Source: Pseudomonas putida (lineage in GTDB: Bacteria > Pseudomonadota > Gammaproteobacteria > Pseudomonadales > Pseudomonadaceae). From it: a stretch of DNA of 64,000 bases. A model generated the notes under the pieces. That model was not told the origin of the DNA and did not search any database. It saw nothing but the letters and a program-made list of their open reading frames with translations. Position numbers and translations under genes: made by a program. The DNA lies in assembly GCF_028682395.1 (NCBI RefSeq), contig NZ_JANHLC010000008.1:186001-250000 (forward strand). The letters run 5' to 3'. Shown one piece after another: positions 1-8,533 of this stretch (its first letter is position 1; the number at the start of each line of letters is the position of its first letter).

Positions 1-3000
1 ACTTTCAGGCGCCAGGCACCGAGCAGATCGTCGCCCTGGTAGAGCCGATCGATCACGATATCGAGCGCCGGTATCTGCCGCGGGTCCACCGAAGCCAGCG
101 GATCAGGCGCGTTCTCATCGGTCACCGCCGCCGGGTCCGGCGCCGGCAGACGCAACGTTTGCAGGCTGATGGCAATCGGCGCGGACTTGGCATCCGGCAG
201 CCCAACAGAACCATTGGCCTGACGGCTGTCGAAACGCAGGTTCCAGGCCGACGGCCCGCGATTAAGCTTGAGGTTGAGCTGATCGAGCTGGGTGCCAAAG
301 GCGGTCAGCTTACCGATACGAAAATCCGCACTGCTCAGCAATTGCTTGGCGCTGCCACTCGGATCCTGCCCCGCATAGCGCTCGACCACGGCCTGCCACG
401 GCTGCAGATCCAGTTCGGAAAGCACACCCCGTATGCGCAGGCCTTTGCTGGTCGGCAGCAAGGCATCGCCATCGCCCAGGAACAGTTCGCCACGACCATC
501 GCCCAACTTGCCTGCGGGCGCAGCGAATGTCAGGTTGGCCAGGTTGCCGTAGTCAAACCAGTAGCGCCGTTCAGCCCCTTGCAGGGTCATGCGAAACACC
601 GTGTCGCGTCCGGTGCTGGTCGCCAGGCCAAAGGGCGCCGGCAGATCCACGGCCACGCCTTTGAGGCTGGAACTGATCATCAACTGGCTGTCAGCACCAT
701 CGAGGCTCAACTGCAACTGGTAAGGCAGATCGCCAGAAACCGGTAGCGGCTGGCTGACCTGCAACCATTCGCTGAGCTTCTTCACCGTGACCTGCCCCTT
801 GGCAATCACCCGAGTACTGATTCGGCCCGGCCGGCCATCGGCAACGATCTGTGCACTGATTGGCCGGTCGAAAGCCTGGGCGCTGATGCCCTGGCCACTC
901 AGGCCCTTGGCACTGTCAAAACGGAAATCGCCCTTGAGCTGGGTCAGTTCCAACGCAGGCTCTGCCAGTTTCAATCGGGCCTTGTCGGTCTGGAAGTCGA
1001 CCTGAATCTTTGGTTCCTCGCCCTTGCCCAGCGGGATATCGAGCTTTACCCGGCCCTGCAGGTCACCTTCCCCCTGCCAGCCGGCAAAGGTACTCGCGGT
1101 GCCGATGGGCGCGTCCTGCAGAATTTTCAGGCCGTCTTCCAGGCCTCCGGCGAACTCGCCATCGAGGTGCAGATGGCTGTTCTTGCCGGCCTCGGCATGG
1201 GGAATATCGACCTTTACATTGCGCACCTGCGTGTCGAGCAGGCGCCCTTCGCGAGCCTTGATCCGCACACCGCTGTCTTCGATAAACACATCGCCGCGCA
1301 CCTTGCTCACATGGGGCCAGCCAGGCTGGAAGGCCAGTTCGGCATCGTGAACCTTGAAAAACAGGCTGATGCTGCGCGCGGCCTCGATCGCATCGTGGTT
1401 CAGCGCCCCCTGGTACTGGAAGAACCCTTCATCCACTGCGCCTTTTAAAATCGCGGTGCGCAGCCATTCATCCAACGTCGGGCTGAGCACTGCCGGCAAG
1501 TACTTGGCGGTATAACGCCCGTCGCCCTCGAGGAGGCCGACGCGCAGGTCCATATAGTCTTCCTGGCTATGATCGAAGTGCAGGCGAATCAGGAAGTCCC
1601 CGGCGATCTTGCCCTCCTCGCCCAGCACCTTGAGATAAGGCGCGATCAGCGTGAAACCTTCCTTGTCGAGCCGCCAGGTGAGCTGGGCATTGGCCTGCAA
1701 GTACTGCCAGGGTTTGGCAAAAATCGGGTCCAGGTGCAGGGAAAAATCCTTGCTGTCCATACGCAGCTCACCCTGGCCGAGGTCGCCGCTGATACTGCCG
1801 CTGACATTTCGAGCCGCCGGCGCACCGTGGTAGGCGTCAAAACCGACACGGTCCAGATTGGCCGCGAAACTCACACGTCGGTCACCGGTTTCAGCCGGGC
1901 GGTACTCCACCAGGGCATTGCGCAACGCGCCGGTGACCTTGAGGTGATCGATGACTTGCGCCAAAGTCGGCGGCAACGGAGCCAACCCGTCGAGCAGGGG
2001 CGTGACGGGCGTCAGGTCGAGGTGATCGGCCTGCAACTGCCAAAGCTCCTGCGTCTCGCCTTTGGCCAGCGTCTGCTTGAGCTGCAGATGGGACTCCCAG
2101 CGGGTCGTCCCGATGTTCATGGCCAGGGAGTCGAAAACCACCTGGAGACCGTCCTCGCTACGCTGCAAGTAGGCATTCAACGCCAGGTTTTCGAGGGTCA
2201 CGGCCTTGCGCTCGGCATAAGCGCCATTGAAGCGTGGGGCATTGAGGCGCGCCACGGCGCTTTGCACCGTGCCCTTGGCCCAGGTCAGCCATAGTTCACC
2301 GCCGGCCTTGAGTTCATTGATTTTCCATTGCTGGCTCACGCGGGCCGGCAGCCAGCGCGCCCAATCACTCTGTGGCAAGCTCGCATACAACTGCGCGCTG
2401 CCATCGCGCCAGGCCGACGCCTTCACCCGCGCAGTCAGGCTCAGGGCCATGGGCTGACCATCAGGCAGGGTCAGGCGCACATCCAGGCGCTGGCGAGTCA
2501 CACCGGTCTGCAGGCTGAGGCCGACATAAGTCAGGGTCAGCGGCGCTTCGTCGAACGGTTCGAGTGTGACCTGGCTATCGAGCACGGAGAGCTTCTTGAC
2601 CATTTGCAATTGCGTGAGCAGTTGTTCGGGATCCAAGGGCTGATCATCGCGCACCGGCAACCCTTCCAGATGCCATTGGCCGGCCTGGTTTTCCCTGAGG
2701 CTCAACTGCAACCCGTTGAGCTGCAAATGAGCGATGCGCACCTCGCGATTGCGCAGGCTGGCCCAAAGATCGGGAATCACCTGGACCTGGTCCAGGTGCA
2801 AAGCACTGGCGCCCTCACCGACCATCACATCGTGGGCCAACAAGACCGGCGCCAGGCCATTCCAGCGCCCTTCCAGGCGACCGATGTGCAACGGCATTCC
2901 CAAGGTATCGCGGGCCCGGGTCTCGATCTCGGCACGGTACTCCGCCACCAAGGGCAGCAGCTCGCGTCCCAGGCTGACATACAGGGCAATCAAAACCAGC

Positions 3001-3065
3001 AGCAACGCACACAGCCCAAGGGCCCAGCGGGTCAGTGCGGCAACAAAGCGTGGTAGACGCTTCAT
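1..3065 (-). CDS. yhdP: YhdP family AsmA-like envelope protein, C-terminus cut by window edge
   Basis: The reading frame is open from the ATG at 3065 to the left edge, so about 1021 residues are visible; the family is usually near 1270, and the C-terminus lies outside. One N-terminal membrane anchor (about residues 5-30) precedes a very long, beta-rich periplasmic region with no catalytic motif. This matches the TIGR02099/YhdP group of AsmA-like proteins. In E. coli, YhdP with TamB and YdbH moves phospholipids between inner and outer membrane. It follows rng by 79 bp at the end of the mre-maf-rng block, the usual Pseudomonas order. The assignment rests on gene order plus protein style. Confidence 0.85.
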   Translation of the reverse strand, partial: MKRLPRFVAALTRWALGLCALLLVLIALYVSLGRELLPLVAEYRAEIETRARDTLGMPLHIGRLEGRWNGLAPVLLAHDVMVGEGASALHLDQVQVIPDLWASLRNREVRIAHLQLNGLQLSLRENQAGQWHLEGLPVRDDQPLDPEQLLTQLQMVKKLSVLDSQVTLEPFDEAPLTLTYVGLSLQTGVTRQRLDVRLTLPDGQPMALSLTARVKASAWRDGSAQLYASLPQSDWARWLPARVSQQWKINELKAGGELWLTWAKGTVQSAVARLNAPRFNGAYAERKAVTLENLALNAYLQRSEDGLQVVFDSLAMNIGTTRWESHLQLKQTLAKGETQELWQLQADHLDLTPVTPLLDGLAPLPPTLAQVIDHLKVTGALRNALVEYRPAETGDRRVSFAANLDRVGFDAYHGAPAARNVSGSISGDLGQGELRMDSKDFSLHLDPIFAKPWQYLQANAQLTWRLDKEGFTLIAPYLKVLGEEGKIAGDFLIRLHFDHSQEDYMDLRVGLLEGDGRYTAKYLPAVLSPTLDEWLRTAILKGAVDEGFFQYQGALNHDAIEAARSISLFFKVHDAELAFQPGWPHVSKVRGDVFIEDSGVRIKAREGRLLDTQVRNVKVDIPHAEAGKNSHLHLDGEFAGGLEDGLKILQDAPIGTASTFAGWQGEGDLQGRVKLDIPLGKGEEPKIQVDFQTDKARLKLAEPALELTQLKGDFRFDSAKGLSGQGISAQAFDRPISAQIVADGRPGRISTRVIAKGQVTVKKLSEWLQVSQPLPVSGDLPYQLQLSLDGADSQLMISSSLKGVAVDLPAPFGLATSTGRDTVFRMTLQGAERRYWFDYGNLANLTFAAPAGKLGDGRGELFLGDGDALLPTSKGLRIRGVLSELDLQPWQAVVERYAGQDPSGSAKQLLSSADFRIGKLTAFGTQLDQLNLKLNRGPSAWNLRFDSRQANGSVGLPDAKSAPIAISLQTLRLPAPDPAAVTDENAPDPLASVDPRQIPALDIVIDRLYQGDDLLGAWRLK

Positions 3066-3144
3066 GTCAGTGGCCCCCTCAGGCAATGGTCAGGTGAAGG
3101 GCCGAAAGCGACCCGCGTTAGAAGTAATAGCGCAGAGCAGGGAA

Positions 3145-4602
3145 TCAGAGCAGCACCACGTCGTATTGTTCCTGGGAATACATGGTTTCGACCTGAAAAC
3201 GAATGGTCCTACCGATAAAGCTCTCCAGTTCCGCTACATTCCCTGACTCTTCATCGAGCAGCCGGTCAACCACCTTCTGGTTGGCGAGCACCCGATACCC
3301 CTCGGCCTGATAGGCCCGCGCCTCGCGCAGGATCTCCCGGAAAATCTCATAACAAATGGTTTCCGGGGTCTTCAGTTTGCCGCGGCCCTGGCAACTGCTG
3401 CACGGCTCGCACAGCACCTGCTCAAGGCTCTCGCGGGTGCGCTTGCGGGTCATTTGCACCAGGCCCAGCTCGGTGATCCCGATGATATTGGTCTTGGCGT
3501 GATCGCGTTCCAGTTGCTTTTCCAGGGTCCGCAGTACCTGACGCTGGTGCTCCTCGTCCTCCATATCGATGAAGTCGATAATGATGATCCCGCCCAGATT
3601 GCGCAGCCGCAGTTGACGAGCAATCGCGGTAGCCGCTTCGAGGTTGGTCTTGAAAATGGTTTCTTCGAGGTTGCGATGCCCGACGAACGCCCCGGTATTG
3701 ACGTCGATGGTGCTCATGGCTTCCGCCGGATCGACGACCAGGTAGCCACCGGACTTGAGCGGCACCTTGCGCTCAAGGGCCTTCTGGATTTCATCCTCGA
3801 CCCCATACAGGTCAAAGATCGGCCGCTCGCCCGGATAATGTTCGAGGCGATCGGCGATTTCCGGCATCAATTCGGCAACAAACTGCGTGGTTTTCTGGAA
3901 GGTTTCCCGAGAGTCGATCCGGATCTTCTCGATCTTCGGGCTGACCAGATCGCGCAGGGTGCGCAGGGCCAGGCCCAGGTCCTCATAGATCACGCTGGGC
4001 GCGCCGATGGTCTGGATCTGCGCGCCGATCTGATCCCACAGGCGCCGCAGATAGCGGATATCCATCAGGATCTCGTCGGCCCCGGCGCCTTCGGCGGCGG
4101 TGCGCAGGATAAATCCGCCCGCTTCCTTGATACCTTCGGCGGCGACACAATCGCTGACCACCTTCTTCAAGCGCTCGCGTTCGCTTTCATCCTCGATTTT
4201 CAGGGAGATGCCGACGTGGGCAGTCTTGGGCATGTACACCAGGTAGCGCGAAGGAATCGACAGCTGCGTGGTCAGGCGCGCACCCTTGGTGCCAATGGGG
4301 TCCTTGGTGACCTGGACCACCAGGCTCTGCCCTTCATGGACCAACGCGCTGATGCTTTCCACGGCCGGGCCTTCGCGCATGGAAATTTCCGAGGCATGGA
4401 TGAACGCCGCGCGATCCAGGCCGATATCGATGAATGCCGCCTGCATGCCCGGCAGAACCCGGACCACCTTGCCTTTATAGATATTGCCAACGATCCCGCG
4501 GCGCAGGGTGCGCTCGACATGTACTTCCTGCAGGACACCGTTTTCGACCACCGCCACGCGCGATTCCATCGGCGTAATGTTGATCAGAATCTCTTCACTC
4601 AT
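3145..4602 (-). CDS. rng: Ribonuclease G
   Basis: Single-strand endoribonuclease of the RNase E/G family, involved in 16S rRNA 5' maturation and mRNA decay. The start chosen is the ATG at 4602 (MSEEILINITPMESR), which gives 485 residues, the normal RNase G length; an upstream ATG in the same frame would add 49 non-conserved residues. An S1 domain lies near residues 35-125. The catalytic core carries the acidic motif DVNTGAFVG and a second acidic site IIIDFIDME. The zinc-link cysteines appear as CEPCSSCQGRG near residue 405. It lies between maf and yhdP, 46 bp after maf. Confidence 0.96.
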   Translation of the reverse strand: MSEEILINITPMESRVAVVENGVLQEVHVERTLRRGIVGNIYKGKVVRVLPGMQAAFIDIGLDRAAFIHASEISMREGPAVESISALVHEGQSLVVQVTKDPIGTKGARLTTQLSIPSRYLVYMPKTAHVGISLKIEDESERERLKKVVSDCVAAEGIKEAGGFILRTAAEGAGADEILMDIRYLRRLWDQIGAQIQTIGAPSVIYEDLGLALRTLRDLVSPKIEKIRIDSRETFQKTTQFVAELMPEIADRLEHYPGERPIFDLYGVEDEIQKALERKVPLKSGGYLVVDPAEAMSTIDVNTGAFVGHRNLEETIFKTNLEAATAIARQLRLRNLGGIIIIDFIDMEDEEHQRQVLRTLEKQLERDHAKTNIIGITELGLVQMTRKRTRESLEQVLCEPCSSCQGRGKLKTPETICYEIFREILREARAYQAEGYRVLANQKVVDRLLDEESGNVAELESFIGRTIRFQVETMYSQEQYDVVLL

Positions 4603-4648
4603 GGCTGGGTCTCGTTCTGGCATGTTCACACGATGTGCCGGTCGGCAA

Positions 4649-5257
4649 TCAGCGCTCGCTCGGTTTTTGCCAACAGGGTATGCCGAAATGGCCAAGCAGT
4701 TCTGCGGTTTCGCATACGGGCAGGCCCACCACGGCAGAATAACTGCCATTCAGGCCGGCGACGAACACCCCGCCCAGCCCCTGGATCCCGTATCCACCGG
4801 CCTTGTCCCGGGGTTCACCGCTGGCCCAGTAGGCCTTGGCTTCGTCCTGTGAAATCGGCCGAAAACGCACGCGACTACTGACCACCCGGGTTTCCCGACG
4901 ACGACTGTCGAGCAAGGCAATGGCAGTCAGGACCTCATGCTCGCGCCCAGACAAAGCCAGTAGCATTTCTACGGCGTCCGCCTCATGCAATGGCTTGCCG
5001 AGGATGCGCCCATCGAGCACCACGGCCGTATCCGCCCCCAGCACGCAGAACGGCGTGGAGGGCTGCTCGTTGTTCGCCAGGCACGCATATCCCGCCGCCG
5101 CCTTGCCGAGCGCCAAGCGCTCGACATAGGCAGCAGGGGATTCATGGGGCAATGGGGTTTCATCGATGGCGGCGTTCACTTGGGTGAACGGCACGCCGAT
5201 CTGGGTCAGCAATTCACGGCGACGGGGTGAGCCGGAAGCCAGGTAGAGCGCGTTCAT
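4649..5257 (-). CDS. maf: Maf/YhdE-type nucleoside triphosphate pyrophosphatase
   Basis: House-cleaning enzyme that hydrolyses non-canonical or excess nucleoside triphosphates (dTTP/UTP for the YhdE subgroup) to monophosphates. The 202-residue product starts MNALYLASGSPRRRELL, whose SGSPRR segment is the phosphate-binding signature. The mid-protein segment VLGADTAVVLDG carries the catalytic aspartate, and GYGIQG lies near residue 164. The start at 5257 fits the family N-terminus; a start 17 codons upstream would add unrelated residues. It is placed between mreD and rng, as in E. coli (mreBCD-yhdE-rng). Confidence 0.93.
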   Translation of the reverse strand: MNALYLASGSPRRRELLTQIGVPFTQVNAAIDETPLPHESPAAYVERLALGKAAAGYACLANNEQPSTPFCVLGADTAVVLDGRILGKPLHEADAVEMLLALSGREHEVLTAIALLDSRRRETRVVSSRVRFRPISQDEAKAYWASGEPRDKAGGYGIQGLGGVFVAGLNGSYSAVVGLPVCETAELLGHFGIPCWQKPSER

Positions 5258-5308
5258 CAAGACAGCTCCATGCCGGGATGGGCGACCAGAACATGGCTCG
5301 CAATCCAC

Positions 5309-5797
5309 TCAATTGATTTTGTAGCGACGGCTCAGGCCACGCAGGCCAAAACTGATCCATGGCCACAACAGGGCACTGACCAGGGCCGGCAGCACCAGCG
5401 CCAGGGTTGGCTGGCGGTTGCCCGTCAAGGCGCTGAGCCAGAGCTGGACCAGCTGTGCCAGACCGAACACCACCAGGATCACCAGGCTTTGCTGCCACAT
5501 CGGGAACATCCGCAGTCGCTGCTGCAGGGACAGGACCAGGAACGTGATCAGGGTCAGGATCAGGGCGTTCTGCCCCAGCAACGTGCCGTAGAGCACGTCC
5601 TCAGCCAGACCCAGCATCCAGGCCGTGACCATGCCGACCTTGTGCGGCAAGGCCAACGCCCAGAATGCCAGCAACAATGCCAGCCACAGTGGACGGAGCA
5701 CTTCCATGAACTGCGGCAGCGGCGAAACACTGAGCAACAGGCCAATGGCAAATGTCAGCCAAACGATCCAGCCATTACGCGAGTGGGTGGCGACCAT
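5309..5797 (-). CDS. mreD: Rod shape-determining protein MreD
   Basis: Integral inner-membrane subunit of the MreBCD elongasome that guides lateral peptidoglycan synthesis. The 162 residues are almost entirely hydrophobic, with about five predicted membrane spans. The segment GLAEDVLYGTLLGQNAL is the typical MreD signature. Its ATG shares one base with the mreC stop codon (TAATG), which implies translational coupling. Maf follows 51 bp downstream. Confidence 0.95.
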   Translation of the reverse strand: MVATHSRNGWIVWLTFAIGLLLSVSPLPQFMEVLRPLWLALLLAFWALALPHKVGMVTAWMLGLAEDVLYGTLLGQNALILTLITFLVLSLQQRLRMFPMWQQSLVILVVFGLAQLVQLWLSALTGNRQPTLALVLPALVSALLWPWISFGLRGLSRRYKIN

Positions 5798-6828
5798 TAT
5801 TCCTGCCTCCGGGGGCTGGCCGGCGCCGCAGCTGCTGGCTTGACGGGTTTGACCGGCGGTTTGACGACAGCGGCCGGTGCCGCAGGAGCGACGACCGGCG
5901 CGGCCGCCGGCGGGGTGACGCTGGCTGGCGGCAGCACCGGACCGTTTTCGCCATTGCGCTCGGCCTCCTGGGCTCGCGCGGCGTCATTGGCACGCTCTTC
6001 GGGAGTGCGACTGTCGCTGAACACCAACAACAGGTAGCGGCTGCGATTGAGCGCAGCCGTCGGCACGGCCCGCACAATGGCGAACGGTTGCCCGGAATCG
6101 TGGATCACTTCCTTGACCGTCGCCACCGGATAACCCGCCGGGAAGCGCTGGCCCAGGCCGGAGCTGACCAACAGGTCGCCTTCCTTGATATCGGCGGTAT
6201 CGGCGACATGGCGCAGTTCCAGGCGCTCCGGGTTTCCGGTGCCGCTGGCAATGGCACGCAGGCCATTGCGATTGACCTGTACGGGAATACTGTGGGTGGT
6301 GTCGGTCAGCAACAATACACGGGAGGTGTACGGCATCAGCTCGACCACCTGGCCCATCAGGCCGCGGGCATCGAGCACCGGCTGGCCGAGGACCACGCCA
6401 TTGCGCTCACCCTTGTTGATGATGATGCGATGGGTAAAGGGATTGGGGTCCATGCCGATCAGCTCGGCCACTTCGACCTTCTCGTTGACCAGCTCGGAGG
6501 AGTTGAGCAACTCGCGCAGGCGGACGTTCTGCTCGGTCAAGGCCGCCAGCTTCTGCAGACGCCCCTGCAACAGCAAGGCTTCGGTACGTAGTTTTTCGTT
6601 CTCGGCGACCAACTCGGTACGGCTGCCAAACTGGCTGGCCACACCCTGCCACAGACGCTGGGGCAGATCGGTAATCCAATAGGACTGCATCAGTACAAGG
6701 GAGATCTGGCTGCGAACCGGCTTGAGAACGGTAAAGCGGGCATCGACCACCATTAACGCGACCGATAGCACCGCCAGCACCAGCAGGCGCACGCCCAGTG
6801 AGGGCCCTTTGGTGAAAAGCGGTTTAAT
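5797..6828 (-). CDS. mreC: Rod shape-determining protein MreC
   Basis: Bitopic elongasome protein linking MreB/MreD to periplasmic cell-wall synthases. After a signal-anchor (RLLVLAVLSVALMVVDARF) comes a coiled coil around residues 75-110, then the paired beta-barrel domain with ELIGMDPNPFTHRIIINKG, and a Pro/Ala-rich tail (about 45 residues). No ATG fits the start. A GTG lies at 6792, but the only good ribosome site, AAGGAG at 6840-6835, sits 6 nt before an ATT at 6828 that begins the expected IKPLFTKGPSLGVRLL. I place the start at that ATT (343 residues); the GTG would give 331. Confidence 0.93.
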   Translation of the reverse strand: MKPLFTKGPSLGVRLLVLAVLSVALMVVDARFTVLKPVRSQISLVLMQSYWITDLPQRLWQGVASQFGSRTELVAENEKLRTEALLLQGRLQKLAALTEQNVRLRELLNSSELVNEKVEVAELIGMDPNPFTHRIIINKGERNGVVLGQPVLDARGLMGQVVELMPYTSRVLLLTDTTHSIPVQVNRNGLRAIASGTGNPERLELRHVADTADIKEGDLLVSSGLGQRFPAGYPVATVKEVIHDSGQPFAIVRAVPTAALNRSRYLLLVFSDSRTPEERANDAARAQEAERNGENGPVLPPASVTPPAAAPVVAPAAPAAVVKPPVKPVKPAAAAPASPRRQE

Positions 6829-6913
6829 AAGCCGCTCCTTCGAGCTGGATATTCAATGTGTTCATACAGCTTCAAACCGGCCTGGATAAAGATTGATTGA
6901 ATACAAACGACAA

Positions 6914-6939
6914 CAGGCAGCACTGCAAAGTGCTACCTG
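6914..6939 (-). terminator. Hairpin between mreB and mreC, weak terminator or processing site
   Basis: The arms CAGG-AGCACT and AGTGCT-CCTG flank a 4-nt loop, with one internal mismatch. In the mRNA of mreB the hairpin is followed by a U-rich but interrupted stretch. It could partly uncouple mreB from mreCD and so raise MreB over MreC, a common arrangement, but that is inference. Confidence 0.4.
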
Positions 6940-6970
6940 CTGGCGGTAACCCATGGGCATCCGGCGCGAC

Positions 6971-8008
6971 TTATTCGCTGGAAAGCAGATCCATGGTGTG
7001 TTTATCCATCATTTCCAATGCACGACCGCCACCGCGAGCCACGCAGGTCAGTGGATCTTCGGCAACGATCACCGGCAGGCCGGTTTCCTGGGCCAGCAGC
7101 TTGTCGAGGTCGCGCAGCAAGGCGCCACCACCGGTCAGCACCAGGCCACGCTCGGCGATATCCGAAGCCAGTTCCGGCGGCGATTGCTCCAGGGCGCTTT
7201 TCACCGCCTGAACGATGGTCGCCAGGGACTCTTGCAGAGCCTCCAGCACTTCGTTGGAGTTCAGGGTGAAGGCACGTGGAACACCTTCGGCCAGGTTACG
7301 GCCGCGGACATCCACTTCACGGACTTCGCCACCCGGGTAAGCGGTGCCGATTTCCTGCTTGATCCGCTCGGCAGTCGATTCGCCGATCAGACTGCCGTAG
7401 TTGCGGCGTACATAGGTAATGATTGCTTCGTCGAAACGGTCGCCACCCACCCGTACGGATTCGGCATACACCACACCGTTCAGGGAGATCAGTGCGATTT
7501 CGGTGGTACCACCCCCGATATCGACGACCATCGAACCGCGGGCTTCTTCGACCGGCAGACCGGCACCGATAGCGGCGGCCATGGGTTCTTCGATCAGGAA
7601 CACCTCACGTGCACCGGCACCCAGGGCCGATTCACGGATGGCCCGGCGCTCGACCTGGGTCGATTTGCAAGGCACGCAGATCAGCACTCGCGGGCTGGGC
7701 TGCAGGAAACTGTTTTCATGCACCTTGTTGATGAAGTACTGCAGCATTTTCTCGCAAACGCTGAAGTCGGCGATCACGCCGTCTTTCATCGGACGAATGG
7801 CAGCAATATTGCCAGGTGTACGGCCGAGCATACGCTTGGCTTCGGTGCCGACGGCAACGACACTTTTCTGATTGCCATGGGTACGAATGGCCACAACCGA
7901 TGGCTCATTCAGGACGATACCGCGCTCACGCACGTAAATAAGGGTGTTGGCAGTGCCCAGGTCAATGGAAAGATCACTGGAAAACATGCCACGCAGTTTC
8001 TTGAACAT
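6971..8008 (-). CDS. mreB: Rod shape-determining protein MreB (actin homologue)
   Basis: Cytoplasmic actin-like ATPase that forms membrane-bound filaments organising the cell-wall elongation machinery. The 345 residues match the family length. The phosphate-1 motif is DLGTANTLIYV (about residues 17-27), the phosphate-2 region VVDIGGGTTEIALISL (about 163-178) and the adenosine motif LTGGGALLRDLDK near residue 290. It is the first gene of the leftward envelope block and is divergent from gatC across a 221-bp gap. Confidence 0.98.
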   Translation of the reverse strand: MFKKLRGMFSSDLSIDLGTANTLIYVRERGIVLNEPSVVAIRTHGNQKSVVAVGTEAKRMLGRTPGNIAAIRPMKDGVIADFSVCEKMLQYFINKVHENSFLQPSPRVLICVPCKSTQVERRAIRESALGAGAREVFLIEEPMAAAIGAGLPVEEARGSMVVDIGGGTTEIALISLNGVVYAESVRVGGDRFDEAIITYVRRNYGSLIGESTAERIKQEIGTAYPGGEVREVDVRGRNLAEGVPRAFTLNSNEVLEALQESLATIVQAVKSALEQSPPELASDIAERGLVLTGGGALLRDLDKLLAQETGLPVIVAEDPLTCVARGGGRALEMMDKHTMDLLSSE

Positions 8009-8052
8009 GGGAAAGGGACCCTAGGCAACGCGTGGGTAAAAAAGTGCGGCAA

Positions 8053-8081
8053 ACTCTAACAACGACAGGGATTTTGGGCAA
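8053..8081 (-). promoter_or_regulatory. Candidate sigma-70 promoter for mreB
   Basis: On the minus strand TTGCCC (8081-8076) and TAGAGT (8058-8053) are separated by 17 bp, and the -10 lies about 45 bp before the mreB ATG. No other good pair was seen on this strand in the divergent gap. A small dyad (CGGAC-GTT-GTCCG near 8195) lies on the gatC side of the same gap; its role is unknown. Confidence 0.45.
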
Positions 8082-8229
8082 GGCGCCAATATGTTAAATT
8101 AGCCGTTTTTCTGTGCCCCAAACCCCACAATCGCGGCCATAGACCGTAGAAATGCGGTAGTGTTCCGACAATCTAACACATGCACCTACATACGGACGTT
8201 GTCCGTTCGACCTTCCACTGGAGATTCCC

Positions 8230-8517
8230 ATGGCGCTTGAACGCTCCGACGTGGAAAAAATCGCACATCTGGCCTGCCTTGGCCTCAATGATGCCGATCT
8301 TCCACACATCACTTCGGCCCTGAACAGCATTCTCGGGCTGGTCGATGCAATGCAAGCGGTCGATACCGACGGTATCGAGCCCCTGGCCCACCCACTGGAA
8401 GCCAGCCAGCGCCTGCGTGCCGACATCGTCACCGAGCACAATCAGCGCGAGGCCTACCAGGCCATCGCCCCAGCGGTCGAAAACGGCCTGTACCTGGTTC
8501 CGAAAGTCATCGACTAA
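8230..8517 (+). CDS. gatC: Asp-tRNA(Asn)/Glu-tRNA(Gln) amidotransferase subunit C
   Basis: Small 95-residue subunit of the GatCAB transamidosome, which converts mischarged Glu-tRNA(Gln) or Asp-tRNA(Asn) to the amidated form. The N-terminus RSDVEKIAHLACLGL and the segment IEPLAHPLE are characteristic. It is the first gene of gatCAB, with gatA following after 16 bp. Confidence 0.97.
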   Translation: MALERSDVEKIAHLACLGLNDADLPHITSALNSILGLVDAMQAVDTDGIEPLAHPLEASQRLRADIVTEHNQREAYQAIAPAVENGLYLVPKVID

Positions 8518-8533
8518 AGGGAAAGAGCCTGCA

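Noticed and set aside
3454..4881. Plus-strand open frame of 475 codons opposite rng and maf
   Set aside because: Exactly antisense to two well-supported genes in GC-rich DNA; low-complexity composition and no family resemblance.
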